From contig NZ_VBUT01000005.1 of assembly GCF_005863245.1 (NCBI RefSeq), forward strand, positions 124,001-188,000: a DNA stretch of 64,000 nt, read 5' to 3'. Below are positions 37,288 through 46,820 of the stretch, in pieces (positions within the stretch are counted from its first letter, which is position 1; each line of letters starts with the position of its first letter). A program made the translations under genes and the position numbers. The notes below the pieces were generated by a model, which had not been told where the DNA came from, did no database searches, and saw nothing but the letters and a program-made list of their open reading frames with translations. Source of the DNA: Nocardia cyriacigeorgica. Its GTDB lineage: Bacteria > Actinomycetota > Actinomycetes > Mycobacteriales > Mycobacteriaceae.

Positions 37288-37815
37288 TCACGCTTGCTGG
37301 AGCACTGCCGCGCCGAAGGAGACGTTGAACCGGTCGCACCAGATGGACACGCTGGTCAGCTGGATCAGATCGACCTCGGCCGGGATCGGGTAGTTCTGAT
37401 TGCCCTTGTTGCCGCGCAGCTTGCCCAGATCGCGGTAGGCGCCGTCGTCGAAGACGCCCCACCCGTCACGTCCGGACAGCACCGGCGCGTCCGACAGCCA
37501 GACGTGCAGGTCCGGACCGTCGGAGGTGTCCAGGTTCTCCAGCCGCAGGACCCGGCTGCCGTCGGGGAGCCGCAGCACGACCACGGTGCCGGAGGTGTCG
37601 TGCTCATGGGAGATGAGTGCCCCGCGCGCGAGGACCTGCGGCTCGGCGGGGGGCGCACCGGGCGACACCGGCGCGCTGACGGTCGGCGCGGCTTCATCGA
37701 CGGTGGTGCTGGTGAACAGTCGCCACGGCTGGAAATACGCGAGCCCGATGCCGAGCCCGACGACAATGATCACCGCCAGAACCCAGGTCAGGGGCGAACG
37801 GGCGAGTCGTTTCAC
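37288..37815 (-). CDS. Membrane-anchored DM13-domain protein
   Basis: GTG 37815 is preferred because GAGGAG lies six bases before it; ATG 37821 is almost on top of that site. The 175-residue product has one N-terminal membrane helix (WVLAVIIVVGLGIGLAYF), a Pro/Ala linker, and an extracytoplasmic DM13 domain with DGSRVLRLENLDTSDGPDLH, VFDDGAYRDLGKLRGNKGNQ, and the conserved Cys in SIWCDRFNVSFG. DM13 domains are proposed electron-transfer modules with a redox-active cysteine; the biological partner is unknown. Confidence 0.85.
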   Translation of the reverse strand: MKRLARSPLTWVLAVIIVVGLGIGLAYFQPWRLFTSTTVDEAAPTVSAPVSPGAPPAEPQVLARGALISHEHDTSGTVVVLRLPDGSRVLRLENLDTSDGPDLHVWLSDAPVLSGRDGWGVFDDGAYRDLGKLRGNKGNQNYPIPAEVDLIQLTSVSIWCDRFNVSFGAAVLQQA

Positions 37816-38084
37816 GACCATCTCCTCGATGTCCGGGGTATGTCCGCTATCGGGCCGAGTTCCAGGACGAGCTCTGTCACCATTCAACTCCACTCCAGGA
37901 CTCCTGGCATCAACAGCGGTTCATCGCCGCGGTGCTCTACGAAGCCGTTGAATGCGCTGGGGGTCCGTGCCGGCTCGGACGGATCGCAGCTGTGTTCGGC
38001 GGGGTTTGCCGAGGCCGTGCGGCGCGACGGTCGCGCCTCCGGAACGGCCCGGCGTGCCGAGATGCCGAGCGCAGGTGCTCGCCC

Positions 38085-39218
38085 TCACCCCATCGGGCCG
38101 TGCCCGAGCAGCACCCGCCCCGTGAAACGGGTCTGCTTGGCTCGCGGCAACGGATGGAACAGGCAACCGTGGATATCGCGGTAGTACATCTCCAGCTCGC
38201 AGCCGCGCGAGTAGCCCAGCCCGCCGACGGTTTCGATGGCCAGGCGCACGGTATCGATCAGCGCGTCGGCGGCCACGGTCTTGCGGCTGAGGATCCGGGC
38301 CGCGTACTGCTCGGTGGCGGTGAAGGACAGGTCGTCGGACGCGATGAACGTCGCCTCGATCAGATCCTCGGCGGTGGTGTGGGCATTCATCATCTCGCCG
38401 GCCAGTTGGATGGTGTGCGGGTCCGGCCTGCCGGAAACCAGCGCGGTGGTGCGGGCCACGGCTGCGTCGGCGATGCCGAGGTAGGCGGACATCACCAGCG
38501 GCAGCGCGGCACCGATGACGGTGTTGAGGATCGGCGGCCAGACATCGGCGGGCCGGATCATCGCCACCGCGGCGTCGGGGACGAACACGTCATCGAAGAC
38601 GATGGTGTGCGAGCCACTGGCGCGCAACCCCAGCGTGTCCCAGGTCTGCTCGATCCGCACCCCGGGCGCGTTCATCGGGATCGCGCAGTGCAGCACCTGC
38701 GGTCCGTCGGGAGCGTCGTCCCAGCGGATGCTGGTGACCGCCATCGTTCCGACCTCGCAGCCACTGGCGGGCGCCTTCCGCGCGCTGACCAGGTAGCCGC
38801 CGTCGACCCGCTGGGCGCTGCCGTTGGAGCCCACCCAGTCCGAGGCGCCCGTGCTCACCAGGATCGCGCCCGAGACCACCTTGCCGAAGACCGCGCTCGC
38901 GTCCATCCCGTGCTTGTGGCGCCACACCTGCGCGGCCACCAGGTGCGAATGCATCGCCAGTGCGACGGCGGTCGACGGGTCGTGGCTGCCGAGCTCGCGC
39001 AGGATCGCACCCATCTCGCGGTGGGTGGCGCCGCCGCCGCCGAACTCGACCGGGACCAGCGCCGCGGTGAGCCCGGCGGCGCGCAGTCGATCGAAGGCTT
39101 CGGCGGACAGTCGGCCGCTGCGGTCGCGTTCGGTAACGCCGGGTCGCAGCGTTTCGCCGATCTCGCGGGCCCGGGCGATCCAGTCGGTGGTGTCGAGGAG
39201 GTCTGTGGTGAGAGTCAT
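38085..39218 (-). CDS. Acyl-CoA dehydrogenase-family flavoprotein
   Basis: The 377-residue protein has the acyl-CoA dehydrogenase fold: N-terminal helices (FDRLRAAGLTAALVPVEFGG), a beta domain, and the C-terminal helical domain with AIETVGGLGYSRGCELEMYYRDIHGCLFHP broken here at its recognisable parts, VGGLGYSRG and RDIHGCLFHP. The FAD-binding TES motif is replaced by LVSTGASDWVGSNGSA. Because of that and the His-rich C-terminus, it may be a monooxygenase- or desulfurisation-type member (DszC/HpaH-like) rather than a beta-oxidation enzyme. It starts at ATG 39218 with no strong ribosome site. Gene 39388 lies upstream on the same strand. Confidence 0.78.
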   Translation of the reverse strand: MTLTTDLLDTTDWIARAREIGETLRPGVTERDRSGRLSAEAFDRLRAAGLTAALVPVEFGGGGATHREMGAILRELGSHDPSTAVALAMHSHLVAAQVWRHKHGMDASAVFGKVVSGAILVSTGASDWVGSNGSAQRVDGGYLVSARKAPASGCEVGTMAVTSIRWDDAPDGPQVLHCAIPMNAPGVRIEQTWDTLGLRASGSHTIVFDDVFVPDAAVAMIRPADVWPPILNTVIGAALPLVMSAYLGIADAAVARTTALVSGRPDPHTIQLAGEMMNAHTTAEDLIEATFIASDDLSFTATEQYAARILSRKTVAADALIDTVRLAIETVGGLGYSRGCELEMYYRDIHGCLFHPLPRAKQTRFTGRVLLGHGPMG

Positions 39219-39387
39219 GGACGAAGCTACGAGCGTGGTCCGCGTCCGGTTCGATCTGTATGCGCCGCCCTACCTGGGACAGCGCCGGCCGCCCTCGGAC
39301 CACCGTCGTCATCGGGACGCTGTTTCGGCCGGATCGGGGTGCTGGTCTCGGCGACCCGACGAACGGCCGGCTTGACGGGGGTATCCC

Positions 39388-40680
39388 TCAGAGGTTGCCG
39401 ACGATGTGTTCCAGCCGCCGGGCAATGTGCTCACGGGCCTGCTCACGCAGCGCGGGCCGATACCCCGACGGGTACACCGGATCGCCGGGCGCGTAATTCT
39501 TCAACACCTCTTTGGCGAGGGTGATCTTGTGCACCTCGGTCGGACCGTCGGCCAGGCCCATCACCTCGGCGTAGTTCATCATGTCGACGAACGGCAGATC
39601 CTGGCTGACGCCGATCGCGCCGTGCAGGTGCAGCGCGCGCTGGGCGATATCGTGCATCACCTTCGGCATCGCGACCTTGATCGCGGCAATGTCCTTGCGC
39701 ACCTTCAGATAATCCTGTTCCTTGTCGATGCGCCAGGCGGTGCGCAGCACCAGCAGCCGGAACTGTTCCATCTCGATCCAGCTGTCGGCGATCCGTTCCT
39801 GGGTCATCTGCAAGCTGCCCAGCGGGCGGCCCTTGCGCATCGGGCGCGATACCACGCGTTCGCACATCATGTCGAAGGCTTTGCGCACCAACGCGACCGT
39901 GCGCATCGCGTGATGTACCCGTCCGCCGCCGAGCCGGGTCTGCGCCACGATGAAGCCCTGACCCTCCGCGCCGAGCAGATGGTCGGCGGGCACCCGGACA
40001 TCGGTGAACCGCAGGTGGCCCTCGTGCTCACTGAAACCGTGTACGTGGAAGTTCTTGACGATCTCGAGTCCCGGTGTGTCCGCGGGCACGATGAACATCG
40101 ACATGCCCTGGTACGGGCTGACATCCGGGTTGGTCACCACCATGACGATGTGGAACGCGGCGAACTGGGCGTTGGAGTTGAACCACTTCTCGCCGTTGAT
40201 GACCCAGTGGTCGCCGTCGCGCACGGCGCGGGTCGTGAACAGCGTCGGGTCCGAACCGCCGGTGGGTTCGGTCATCACATAACAAGAACCGATCTCGCCC
40301 GCCAGCAGCGGTTGGAGGTACTGCTTCTTCTGCTCTTCGGTCCCGTAGTGGGCGAGGATCTCCGCGTTGCCGGAATCGGGCGCTTGGCACCCGAACACCG
40401 ACGGCGCCCAGACCGATGTGCCGAGCACCTCGTTGAGCAGCGCGAGCTTCATCTGCCCGAACCCGGGCCCGCCCAGCTCGGGGCCCAGATGGCAGGCCCA
40501 CAGTCCCTGTTCCTTCACCTTCTCCTTCAGCGGGCGCATCAACGCCATCGCCTCGGTGTCGGTGCGGTCGTACGGGTTCGGGTAGATCAGGTCCAGCGGC
40601 TCGACCTCGGTGCGGACGAAGTCAGCGGCCCAGTCCAGTTTCGCCTGGTACTCCGGATCGGTCTCGAAATCCCAAGCCAT
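39388..40680 (-). CDS. Acyl-CoA dehydrogenase (FadE type)
   Basis: ATG 40680 is preceded by GAAAGG and gives 430 residues. CYVMTEPTGGSDPTLFTTRA is the FAD-binding region and INGEKWFNSNAQFA the substrate-domain signature; ALHLHGAIGVSQDLP and LADGPTEVHKITLAKEVL are the C-terminal FAD-contact motifs. The fold matches class members that act on branched or large acyl-CoA esters, often with the catalytic base shifted (ACAD10/11-like). Predicted reaction: alpha,beta-desaturation of an acyl-CoA with electrons passed to ETF. It is divergent from glcB, with about 270 bases between start codons. Confidence 0.9.
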   Translation of the reverse strand: MAWDFETDPEYQAKLDWAADFVRTEVEPLDLIYPNPYDRTDTEAMALMRPLKEKVKEQGLWACHLGPELGGPGFGQMKLALLNEVLGTSVWAPSVFGCQAPDSGNAEILAHYGTEEQKKQYLQPLLAGEIGSCYVMTEPTGGSDPTLFTTRAVRDGDHWVINGEKWFNSNAQFAAFHIVMVVTNPDVSPYQGMSMFIVPADTPGLEIVKNFHVHGFSEHEGHLRFTDVRVPADHLLGAEGQGFIVAQTRLGGGRVHHAMRTVALVRKAFDMMCERVVSRPMRKGRPLGSLQMTQERIADSWIEMEQFRLLVLRTAWRIDKEQDYLKVRKDIAAIKVAMPKVMHDIAQRALHLHGAIGVSQDLPFVDMMNYAEVMGLADGPTEVHKITLAKEVLKNYAPGDPVYPSGYRPALREQAREHIARRLEHIVGNL

Positions 40681-40903
40681 GGTCGGCCTTTCGTCGGCGT
40701 CGGCGCTGCGCCCGCGCAACCTCGGGGATCGCGGGTGGTGCGTAGAGCACACTATCCACCGCCGCGGAGCCCAGCAAGGGGCGCCGGGACCTCCGGCTAC
40801 CCGTCGGTGCGCGGCAAAACGCCCGGTAGGGTCGGGTGGCGGCGGAACATACCGGCCGGTGCCGGTGTTGACCCCGACGCACAGTCGTAGCACTACCGAC
40901 GGG

Positions 40904-40909
40904 TAACAT
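40904..40909 (+). promoter_or_regulatory. Candidate -10 box for glcB
   Basis: TAACAT at 40904-40909 would start transcription near 40916, leaving a leader of about 37 bases that includes GTGAGG before the ATG at 40953. No convincing -35 box is seen at normal spacing. Confidence 0.35.
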
Positions 40910-40952
40910 GGCTGCGACTTTTCCTACTCGTTTCTCGACAAGTGAGGCTTAG

Positions 40953-43133
40953 ATGACAGAGCGGATTCAGGTCGGCGGGCTACAGGTGGCACGCGTTCTC
41001 CACGAGTTCGTAGAGAACGAGGCGCTTCCGGGTACCGGCGTGGATTCCGCCGCGTTCTGGGCCGGTGCGGAACAGGTGATCAACGATCTCGCCCCGCGTA
41101 ACCGTGCCCTGCTGGCCGAGCGCGACGAGATCCAGGGCAAGCTCGACGCCTGGCACGGTGAGAACCCCGGCGCGAACTACGACAAGGCCGCCTACAAGAA
41201 CTTCCTGACCGAGATCGGCTACCTGCGTCCCGAGCTGGCCGATTTCCAGATCGCCACCCAGAACGTCGACGACGAGATCGCCACCACCGCCGGTCCGCAG
41301 CTGGTGGTGCCGGTGATGAACGCGCGTTTCGCGATCAACGCCGCCAACGCCCGCTGGGGCTCGCTCTACGACGCTCTCTACGGCACCGACGCCATCTCCG
41401 AGGACAACGGCGCGGAAAAGGGCAAGGGCTACAACAAGGTCCGCGGCGACAAGGTCATCGAGTGGGCCCGCAACTTCCTCGACGATTCGGTCACCCTGAT
41501 CACCGGCTCGCACATCGGCTCGACCTCCTACAAGATCGTCGACGGTGAGCTCGAGGTCGGCCTGGAAGACGGCACCGAGATCGGCCTGGCCGACGCCTCG
41601 CAGCTGGTTGGCTACATCGGCGATCCGGAATCGCCGTCCTCGATCCTGCTCAAGCACAACGGCCTGCACATCGAGATCCAGATCGATCCCGAATCGCCGA
41701 TCGGCAGCACCGACAGCGCGGGCATCAAGGACGTGGTGCTCGAATCCGCGGTCACCACGATCATGGACTTCGAGGACTCGGTCGCCGCGGTCGACGCCGA
41801 GGACAAGGTGCTCTGCTACCACAACTGGCTCGGCCTGATGAAGGGCACGCTGGCCGAAGAGGTCAGCAAGGGCGGCAAGACCTTCACCCGCACCATGAAC
41901 CCCGACCGGGTCTACACCGCGCTCGACGGCTCCGAGCTGGTGCTGCACGGTCGCTCGCTGCTGTTCGTGCGCAACGTCGGCCACCTGATGACCTCCGACG
42001 CCATCCTCGACGCCGAAGGCAACGAGGTGCCCGAGGGCATCATGGACGGCCTGATCACCTCGCTGATCGCCAAGCACTCCCTCAACGGCGACACCGAGCT
42101 GAAGAACAGCCGCACCGGCTCGGTCTACATCGTGAAGCCGAAGATGCACGGCCCGGACGAGGTCGCCTTCACCAACGAGCTGTTCGGCCGCATCGAAGAC
42201 GTCATCGGCGTGCCGCGCAACACCCTCAAGGTCGGCATCATGGACGAGGAGCGCCGCACCACGGTGAACCTCAAGGCCTGTATCGCCGCCGCCAAGGAGC
42301 GCGTGGTCTTCATCAACACCGGCTTCCTCGACCGCACCGGCGACGAGATCCACACCTCCATGGAGGCCGGGCCGATGGTCCGCAAGGCCGATATGAAGGC
42401 CCAGCAGTGGATCGCCTCCTACGAGGACTGGAACGTCGACACCGGCCTGGCCACCGGCCTGCCGGGCAAGGCGCAGATCGGTAAGGGCATGTGGGCCATG
42501 CCCGACCTGATGGCCGACATGCTGGTGCAGAAGATCGGCCACCCCAAGGCCGGCGCCAACACCGCCTGGGTGCCCTCGCCCACCGCGGCCACCCTGCACG
42601 CCACCCACTACCACCTGGTGGATGTGTTCAAGCGGCAGGCCGAGCTGGCCAAGGGCGGCCCCCGCGCCACCGTCGACCAGATCCTGGAGATCCCGCTGGC
42701 CGCCGACATCAACTGGTCGGCCGAGGAGAAGCAGCAGGAGCTGGACAACAACTCCCAGTCCATCCTCGGTTACGTGGTGCGCTGGATCGACCAGGGCGTC
42801 GGCTGCTCCAAGGTGCCCGACATCAAGGACGTCGCGCTCATGGAGGACCGCGCCACCCTGCGCATCTCCAGCCAGCTGATGGCCAACTGGCTGCGCCACG
42901 GCATCGTCTCCGCCGACGACGTCATCGCCAGCCTGGAGCGGATGGCCCCGGTCGTCGACCGGCAGAACGCCGGCGACCCGAACTACCGTCCGATGGCGCC
43001 CGACTTCGCCGGCAGCGTGGCCTTCCAGGCCGCCAAGGAACTCATCCTGGAGGGCACCAAGCAGCCCAACGGCTACACCGAGCCCATCCTGCACCGCCGC
43101 CGTCGCGAGGCGAAGGCGCTGGCCGCCAAGTGA
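40953..43133 (+). CDS. glcB: Malate synthase G
   Basis: The 726-residue protein matches malate synthase G in length and motifs: [35 protein letters not shown] (with the substrate arginine), [20 protein letters not shown], and [20 protein letters not shown], which holds the catalytic Asp and a neighbouring Cys as in M. tuberculosis GlcB. It condenses glyoxylate with acetyl-CoA to malate, the second step of the glyoxylate bypass, for growth on fatty acids and C2 compounds. This suits the lipid-handling genes around it. It is followed by a strong intrinsic terminator and is probably monocistronic. Confidence 0.98.
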   Translation: MTERIQVGGLQVARVLHEFVENEALPGTGVDSAAFWAGAEQVINDLAPRNRALLAERDEIQGKLDAWHGENPGANYDKAAYKNFLTEIGYLRPELADFQIATQNVDDEIATTAGPQLVVPVMNARFAINAANARWGSLYDALYGTDAISEDNGAEKGKGYNKVRGDKVIEWARNFLDDSVTLITGSHIGSTSYKIVDGELEVGLEDGTEIGLADASQLVGYIGDPESPSSILLKHNGLHIEIQIDPESPIGSTDSAGIKDVVLESAVTTIMDFEDSVAAVDAEDKVLCYHNWLGLMKGTLAEEVSKGGKTFTRTMNPDRVYTALDGSELVLHGRSLLFVRNVGHLMTSDAILDAEGNEVPEGIMDGLITSLIAKHSLNGDTELKNSRTGSVYIVKPKMHGPDEVAFTNELFGRIEDVIGVPRNTLKVGIMDEERRTTVNLKACIAAAKERVVFINTGFLDRTGDEIHTSMEAGPMVRKADMKAQQWIASYEDWNVDTGLATGLPGKAQIGKGMWAMPDLMADMLVQKIGHPKAGANTAWVPSPTAATLHATHYHLVDVFKRQAELAKGGPRATVDQILEIPLAADINWSAEEKQQELDNNSQSILGYVVRWIDQGVGCSKVPDIKDVALMEDRATLRISSQLMANWLRHGIVSADDVIASLERMAPVVDRQNAGDPNYRPMAPDFAGSVAFQAAKELILEGTKQPNGYTEPILHRRRREAKALAAK

Positions 43134-43177
43134 TCTGCGGTGAGTGAAAAGTAGCTCCCAGCAGCTGTTTCGGCGGA

Positions 43178-43216
43178 GGCCCCGTACCGGAGACATCCCG
43201 GTGCGGGGCCTTTGTC
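43178..43216 (+). terminator. Intrinsic terminator of glcB
   Basis: GGCCCCGTACCGG (43178-43190) pairs with CCGGTGCGGGGCC (43198-43210), 13 base pairs with one G-U, around a seven-base loop and followed by TTTGT. It starts 44 bases after the glcB stop. Confidence 0.9.
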
Positions 43217-43424
43217 GTTACTGGGGGTCAGCTCGAATACCGGCCCGTCACGCTCAAAACGGCCACAAAACGGTCACACAGGGGATGTGTAACCGGGGTC
43301 GAAGGGAAGGCCTGATCAGGTTGGCGGGAGCCGCCTCCGGTGCCGGCCCCACCGACGCCGATCCGTCCGGGTCGATGCCGAGTTGGCCGGCGAGCGGCAT
43401 GACCCGCGCGATTCTCGGGGGCGG

Positions 43425-44258
43425 TCAGGCCTGCTGGGCGGCCGCCAGCGCTTCGCGGACGGTCGTGCCCCGGAACTGCATCCGGTCGGCTACGGCCTGG
43501 ATGACGCCGGGGACATAGGCGGCGAACTGGTTCCTGCGGGGAGCGACCACGTGAGCGGCGCGTCGTTCGATGCCGCGGACGATCTCGTTCACCACGACCT
43601 CGATCGGGATGAGCTTCCACAGGCCGGTGTGGTTGTTCCAGATCCGCATCGAGGCGGGCTGGGCCATCACGCCGTCCATCAGGGGAGTCTTGAAGAACGT
43701 GGGGTGAACGCTGCCGACGGTGACGCCGGTGTGGGCGATCTCGAGTCGCAAGGTGTCGCACAGGGCCCAGACGCCCGCTTTGCTGGCCGGATAGGCGCCT
43801 TGGAGCGGGGCGTGGACGAAGGCTGCGAGTGAGGAGATCGCGACCAGGTGGCCCTGTTCCTTGGTGACGTGCGGGAGCGCCGCGGTGAAGGTGCGCCAGA
43901 CGCCGTTGAGGTTGATGTCGATGGTGCGTTCCCACGCCTCGGGGCCGAGGTCGGTCATCGGGACGATGGCCTCGCCGATGCCGGCGTTGGCGATGACGAC
44001 GTCGAGGCGTCCGAAGTGGGCTGCCGCGGCATCGGTGGCCGAGCGGACACTGTCGAGGTCACGGACGTCGACCGCCCAGCCGCGGGCGGTGGTGTCGCCG
44101 CCGAGGTCTGCCGCCTGCTGCGCGGTGCGGTCGGCGTCGAGGTCGAGCAGAGCCAGGTTGGCGCCCCGGCGGCGGAGTTCGGCCGCCAGGGCGGTGCCGA
44201 GGCCACCGGTGGAGCCGGTGATGAGGACGGTGCGGCCGGCGAGGTCGTAGCGACGCAT
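43425..44258 (-). CDS. Short-chain dehydrogenase/reductase
   Basis: ATG 44258 gives a 277-residue classical SDR: TGSTGGLGTAL is the NAD(P)-binding loop, NAGIG the structural motif, and SSLAAFVHAPLQGAYPASK supplies the catalytic Ser, Tyr and Lys. Asp-Leu-Asp after the second strand suggests NAD preference. The substrate is unknown. It is the downstream gene of a two-gene set with the hydrolase at 44290 (31 bases apart), probably under the TetR protein encoded divergently, pointing to a small catabolic or detoxification pathway. The C-terminal half matches fungal- and mycobacterial-type lipid or steroid SDRs only in general terms. Confidence 0.88.
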   Translation of the reverse strand: MRRYDLAGRTVLITGSTGGLGTALAAELRRRGANLALLDLDADRTAQQAADLGGDTTARGWAVDVRDLDSVRSATDAAAAHFGRLDVVIANAGIGEAIVPMTDLGPEAWERTIDINLNGVWRTFTAALPHVTKEQGHLVAISSLAAFVHAPLQGAYPASKAGVWALCDTLRLEIAHTGVTVGSVHPTFFKTPLMDGVMAQPASMRIWNNHTGLWKLIPIEVVVNEIVRGIERRAAHVVAPRRNQFAAYVPGVIQAVADRMQFRGTTVREALAAAQQA

Positions 44259-44289
44259 GAGTGCTTCTTTCTCCTTGATGAGGTGCGGG

Positions 44290-45186
44290 TCAGGCGCTGA
44301 CGGGCACGTGGCGGGTGAGGAAGGCGAGCTGCTGGGCGATGTTGGACTCGAAGTCCTCGCCGATGTAGATGTCGAAGTGACCACCGCGCTGCAGGTGGAT
44401 TTCGCCGCGAGGCGCCTTGGCGACGTGGCGCAGGGTCGCGCGGCTGGGGGCGACGGTGTCGGCTTCGCAGACGGCGAAGTGGGCCGGGCAGGAGATCCTG
44501 CGAGCATCGCGCCCGGGGAAGTAGCGGATGATGTCGAGGGCGAAGCGGGCCGCGACGTCGGAGCGAATGCCGTGGTCGTGCGGCGTGATGGCCTGCACGC
44601 CTGCGGCGGAATCCGCGGACGTCATGAGCGCGGTGGATCCCGGTGGGCCGTAGGTCGGCACCATGATCGGGTCGCGATCGCGGCGGGTGCCGAGACGGTC
44701 GCGCAGGGCGCGGGCGGTGACCTTGGCGGAGGTCATCGGGGGGATCGCCAGGGAGGACGCGAGGCCGTCGGTGAAGGGGCACTGTGCGATCACCGCGGCC
44801 AGACGCTGGTCGCGGGCCGCGGTGCGGATCACGTGGCCGCCGCCGAACGACGTTCCCCAGATCACGACCCGCTCGGGGTCGACACCCTCCAGGCTCCGCG
44901 CGTAGGCGATGGCCGACCGCCAGTCCTCGAGCTGGCGGCCGATATCCAGGAGTTGCCGCGGCTCACCACTGCTGGCGCCGAAGTGGCGGTAGTCGAACAC
45001 CAGGCACCGGTAGCCCGCCGCGGCGAAGCGCTCGGCGAAGGCGTCGAGCCGCATCTCCTTCACCCCGCCCAGGCCGTGGGCCAGCACGATGATCGGTCCC
45101 GGCGCGCTGGTCGCGCCGTGGGGTTCGTAGAGCCAGCCGGCGCAGGTCTCGCCGCCGGAGGCGAACGTCACGTCTGATCGGGTCAT
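44290..45186 (-). CDS. Alpha/beta hydrolase (prolyl oligopeptidase / dienelactone hydrolase-like)
   Basis: The start ATG 45186 yields 298 residues. IIVLAHGLGGVKEMRLDAFA holds the oxyanion-side segment, VIWGTSFGGGH the nucleophile Ser, and HFAVCEADTVAP plus RGGHFDIYIG the Asp and His positions. It belongs to the family of alpha/beta hydrolases with an Xaa-Pro-peptidase-like core, often ester or lactone hydrolases. No signal peptide, so cytoplasmic. The promoter region contains two copies of a palindrome (45199-45230), immediately before the ATG, so strong repression by the divergent TetR gene is likely. Confidence 0.87.
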   Translation of the reverse strand: MTRSDVTFASGGETCAGWLYEPHGATSAPGPIIVLAHGLGGVKEMRLDAFAERFAAAGYRCLVFDYRHFGASSGEPRQLLDIGRQLEDWRSAIAYARSLEGVDPERVVIWGTSFGGGHVIRTAARDQRLAAVIAQCPFTDGLASSLAIPPMTSAKVTARALRDRLGTRRDRDPIMVPTYGPPGSTALMTSADSAAGVQAITPHDHGIRSDVAARFALDIIRYFPGRDARRISCPAHFAVCEADTVAPSRATLRHVAKAPRGEIHLQRGGHFDIYIGEDFESNIAQQLAFLTRHVPVSA

Positions 45187-45198
45187 GGCCCAACTGTA

Positions 45199-45230
45199 TG
45201 GAATCGAATCCAAGAATGGAAGCGATTCCA
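45199..45230. promoter_or_regulatory. Two 14-bp palindromic operators, 18 bp apart
   Basis: TGGAATCGAATCCA (45199-45212) and TGGAAGCGATTCCA (45217-45230) both fit TGGAAKCGAWTCCA and are separated by AGAA. They lie between the hydrolase start (45186) and the TetR start (45257). Doubled sites fit cooperative TetR binding and shared control. Confidence 0.75.
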
Positions 45231-45256
45231 AATATGGTCCGAGTTACACTAGCTCC

Positions 45257-45895
45257 GTGAGTGCTGAGCAGGTGCAGTCCGAGGTAACCCGGGCGCAAAG
45301 GAAGGCAGCGGCCAACCGGCGTGCGGTCGTCGACGCCGCCCGCGTGATCGTCGCTGAATCAGGGGCCGATGCGTTGACCCTGGAAGCCGTCGCCGAACGG
45401 GCCGACGTAGCCGTGCAGACGATCTACAACCGCGTTGGTGGCCGCTCCGCGTTGCTCACTGCCGTGGCGGAACAGGCGATGGAGGAAAGCCGGGCCTACA
45501 TGGACGAGGCCTACGCGACACCGGGCACCCCCGAGGAGCGGCTCACCCTGGCTGCTGAGGCATATGCGCGGTTCGCACGCGAGCGCCCGCACGAGTTCCG
45601 CATCCTCGTCGAGCCTCCCGACGAGCCAACCGCGATCGACCGGATCGTCGAGCTGACCCGAACTCAGAACGCCAAGCTCGCCGCCGCGATCCACGACGGA
45701 ATCGCGACCGGCGACCTTCGTCGCGACCTCGATCCCGATGACCTTGCCGCCGTGTTCCTCGCCACCATCAACGGACTGCTCGCCCTTGCCTGGCGCCCGG
45801 GGGCCCTCGGTGTCACAGACGAGGAACTCGATCGGCTCCTGGCCACTTACGTGTCGACGGTTGCCGACGGCCTCCGAGTTCGCCCGGCCGGCTGA
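45257..45895 (+). CDS. TetR/AcrR-family regulator
   Basis: GTG 45257 gives 212 residues. A TACACT element (45245-45250) seven bases upstream suggests a leaderless mRNA. The HTH lies at about 20-65 (VIVAESGADALTLEAVAERA then DVAVQTIYNRVGGRSALL), with an unusual glycine pair in place of the usual YYHF. The ligand domain is helical and acidic at its end (TDEELDRLL). The gene is divergent from the hydrolase and SDR pair, and the doubled palindrome between them is the probable binding site. The expected action is autorepression and repression of the pair. Confidence 0.9.
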   Translation: MSAEQVQSEVTRAQRKAAANRRAVVDAARVIVAESGADALTLEAVAERADVAVQTIYNRVGGRSALLTAVAEQAMEESRAYMDEAYATPGTPEERLTLAAEAYARFARERPHEFRILVEPPDEPTAIDRIVELTRTQNAKLAAAIHDGIATGDLRRDLDPDDLAAVFLATINGLLALAWRPGALGVTDEELDRLLATYVSTVADGLRVRPAG

Positions 45896-45956
45896 GCCGG
45901 AGACCACAAGCGCCGCGCCGCCGAAGCCGTTGTCAGGCACTTGCCACAGGACCATG

Positions 45957-46493
45957 TCAATGGGTGAGGATCACCTTGATTCCCACGACCGTGGTGGCCG
46001 CGCAGACCAGCAGCACCGCTGCGAGCAATGTCCAGCGACTGGGCCGTTCGCCATGGAGCCGGCCGACGACGAAGACGATTCCGCCGATGCGGACCAGCAT
46101 GGCCGCTTCGGCGAGCAGCTGCGCCGTGCGTGGGTCGATCCACCCGATCGCCGCGGCCGCGAGGATCGCGCTCGGCATCACCGCGGAGCTGAGAATGGGG
46201 AGGGAGTCACGCAGGGCCGCCCACCTCTCCTGTGGCGTGAGTGCGTGGGTCTGGCGCACCGATCGACCGATGTCTTCGGCGAAGGCATGCGCGATGAAGG
46301 TGGACAGGGCGGTGCCGAGGACGACCAAGATGCCGACGTGCTCGGCGGACGGTGTGACCGGTATGAGGGCGGCGAGGATCAGCACATTGCCGTAGATGTA
46401 GGCGCTGATCCGGCTGGCAGCGTTTCGGCGGTCGAGCGGAATATTCCGGGAGAACAGGGGCCCGTGCAAGAGCGCTTGCCTATTGCGTTCCAT
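45957..46493 (-). CDS. Integral membrane protein of unknown function (four helices)
   Basis: ATG 46493 follows GCGAGGA. The 178-residue protein has four predicted membrane helices, starting ISAYIYGNVLILAALIPV, then GILVVLGTALSTFIAHAF, a loop with HALTPQERWAAL, LPILSSAVMPSAILAAAAIG, and the last near TLLAAVLLVCAATTVVGI. The charged cytoplasmic N-terminus (LFSRNIPLDRRNAASR) and the AEDI motif after helix two recall VIT1-like and other small actinobacterial membrane proteins, but I cannot name the family. It is convergent with the TetR gene and divergent from the GH15 gene. Confidence 0.7.
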   Translation of the reverse strand: MERNRQALLHGPLFSRNIPLDRRNAASRISAYIYGNVLILAALIPVTPSAEHVGILVVLGTALSTFIAHAFAEDIGRSVRQTHALTPQERWAALRDSLPILSSAVMPSAILAAAAIGWIDPRTAQLLAEAAMLVRIGGIVFVVGRLHGERPSRWTLLAAVLLVCAATTVVGIKVILTH

Positions 46494-46820
46494 CAGTCCT
46501 CGCAAGGTTCGTCGAGCGACACTGGTCTCATCATCGACGTATTTCGAGGGTTGTCGAGTGGTTGCTGGTCCGGCCTGTCGTCGAGTGGCACAGCATCGTG
46601 AGCTCGATCGAGATGCGGTTTCCGGTGCGACCGAGAACCGCGGTCCGATTTCCACGGGTTTGCCGTATGGAATGGATCCACTTCGCCGGTCCTCTCCCGT
46701 TTGCCGATGGCGCGGCGCACACTGAGAAGGGCAGTGCTTCCGAAGAGGAGGTGCGGACGCTCGAGTTGGGCCGGTTCGGCCATCCGGTCATGCCCGGTTT
46801 CCCGGTATGAAGGAGTGCTC
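46494..46820. other. Divergent intergenic region before the GH15 gene
   Basis: These 327 bases carry the promoters of the membrane protein and the glycosidase. The frame stays open upstream of the GH15 start but is Arg-rich without a ribosome site. No clear -35/-10 pair or palindrome was found. Confidence 0.4.

Noticed and set aside
39406..40890. 494-codon plus-strand ORF opposite the acyl-CoA dehydrogenase
   Set aside because: The minus strand has unmistakable acyl-CoA dehydrogenase motifs and a ribosome site; the plus-strand frame is a shadow.
40980..43196. Long minus-strand ORF (738 codons) opposite glcB
   Set aside because: Same reason: antisense of a highly biased gene, Val/Gly/Leu/Asp-rich, no motif, no start signal, and it crosses the glcB terminator.
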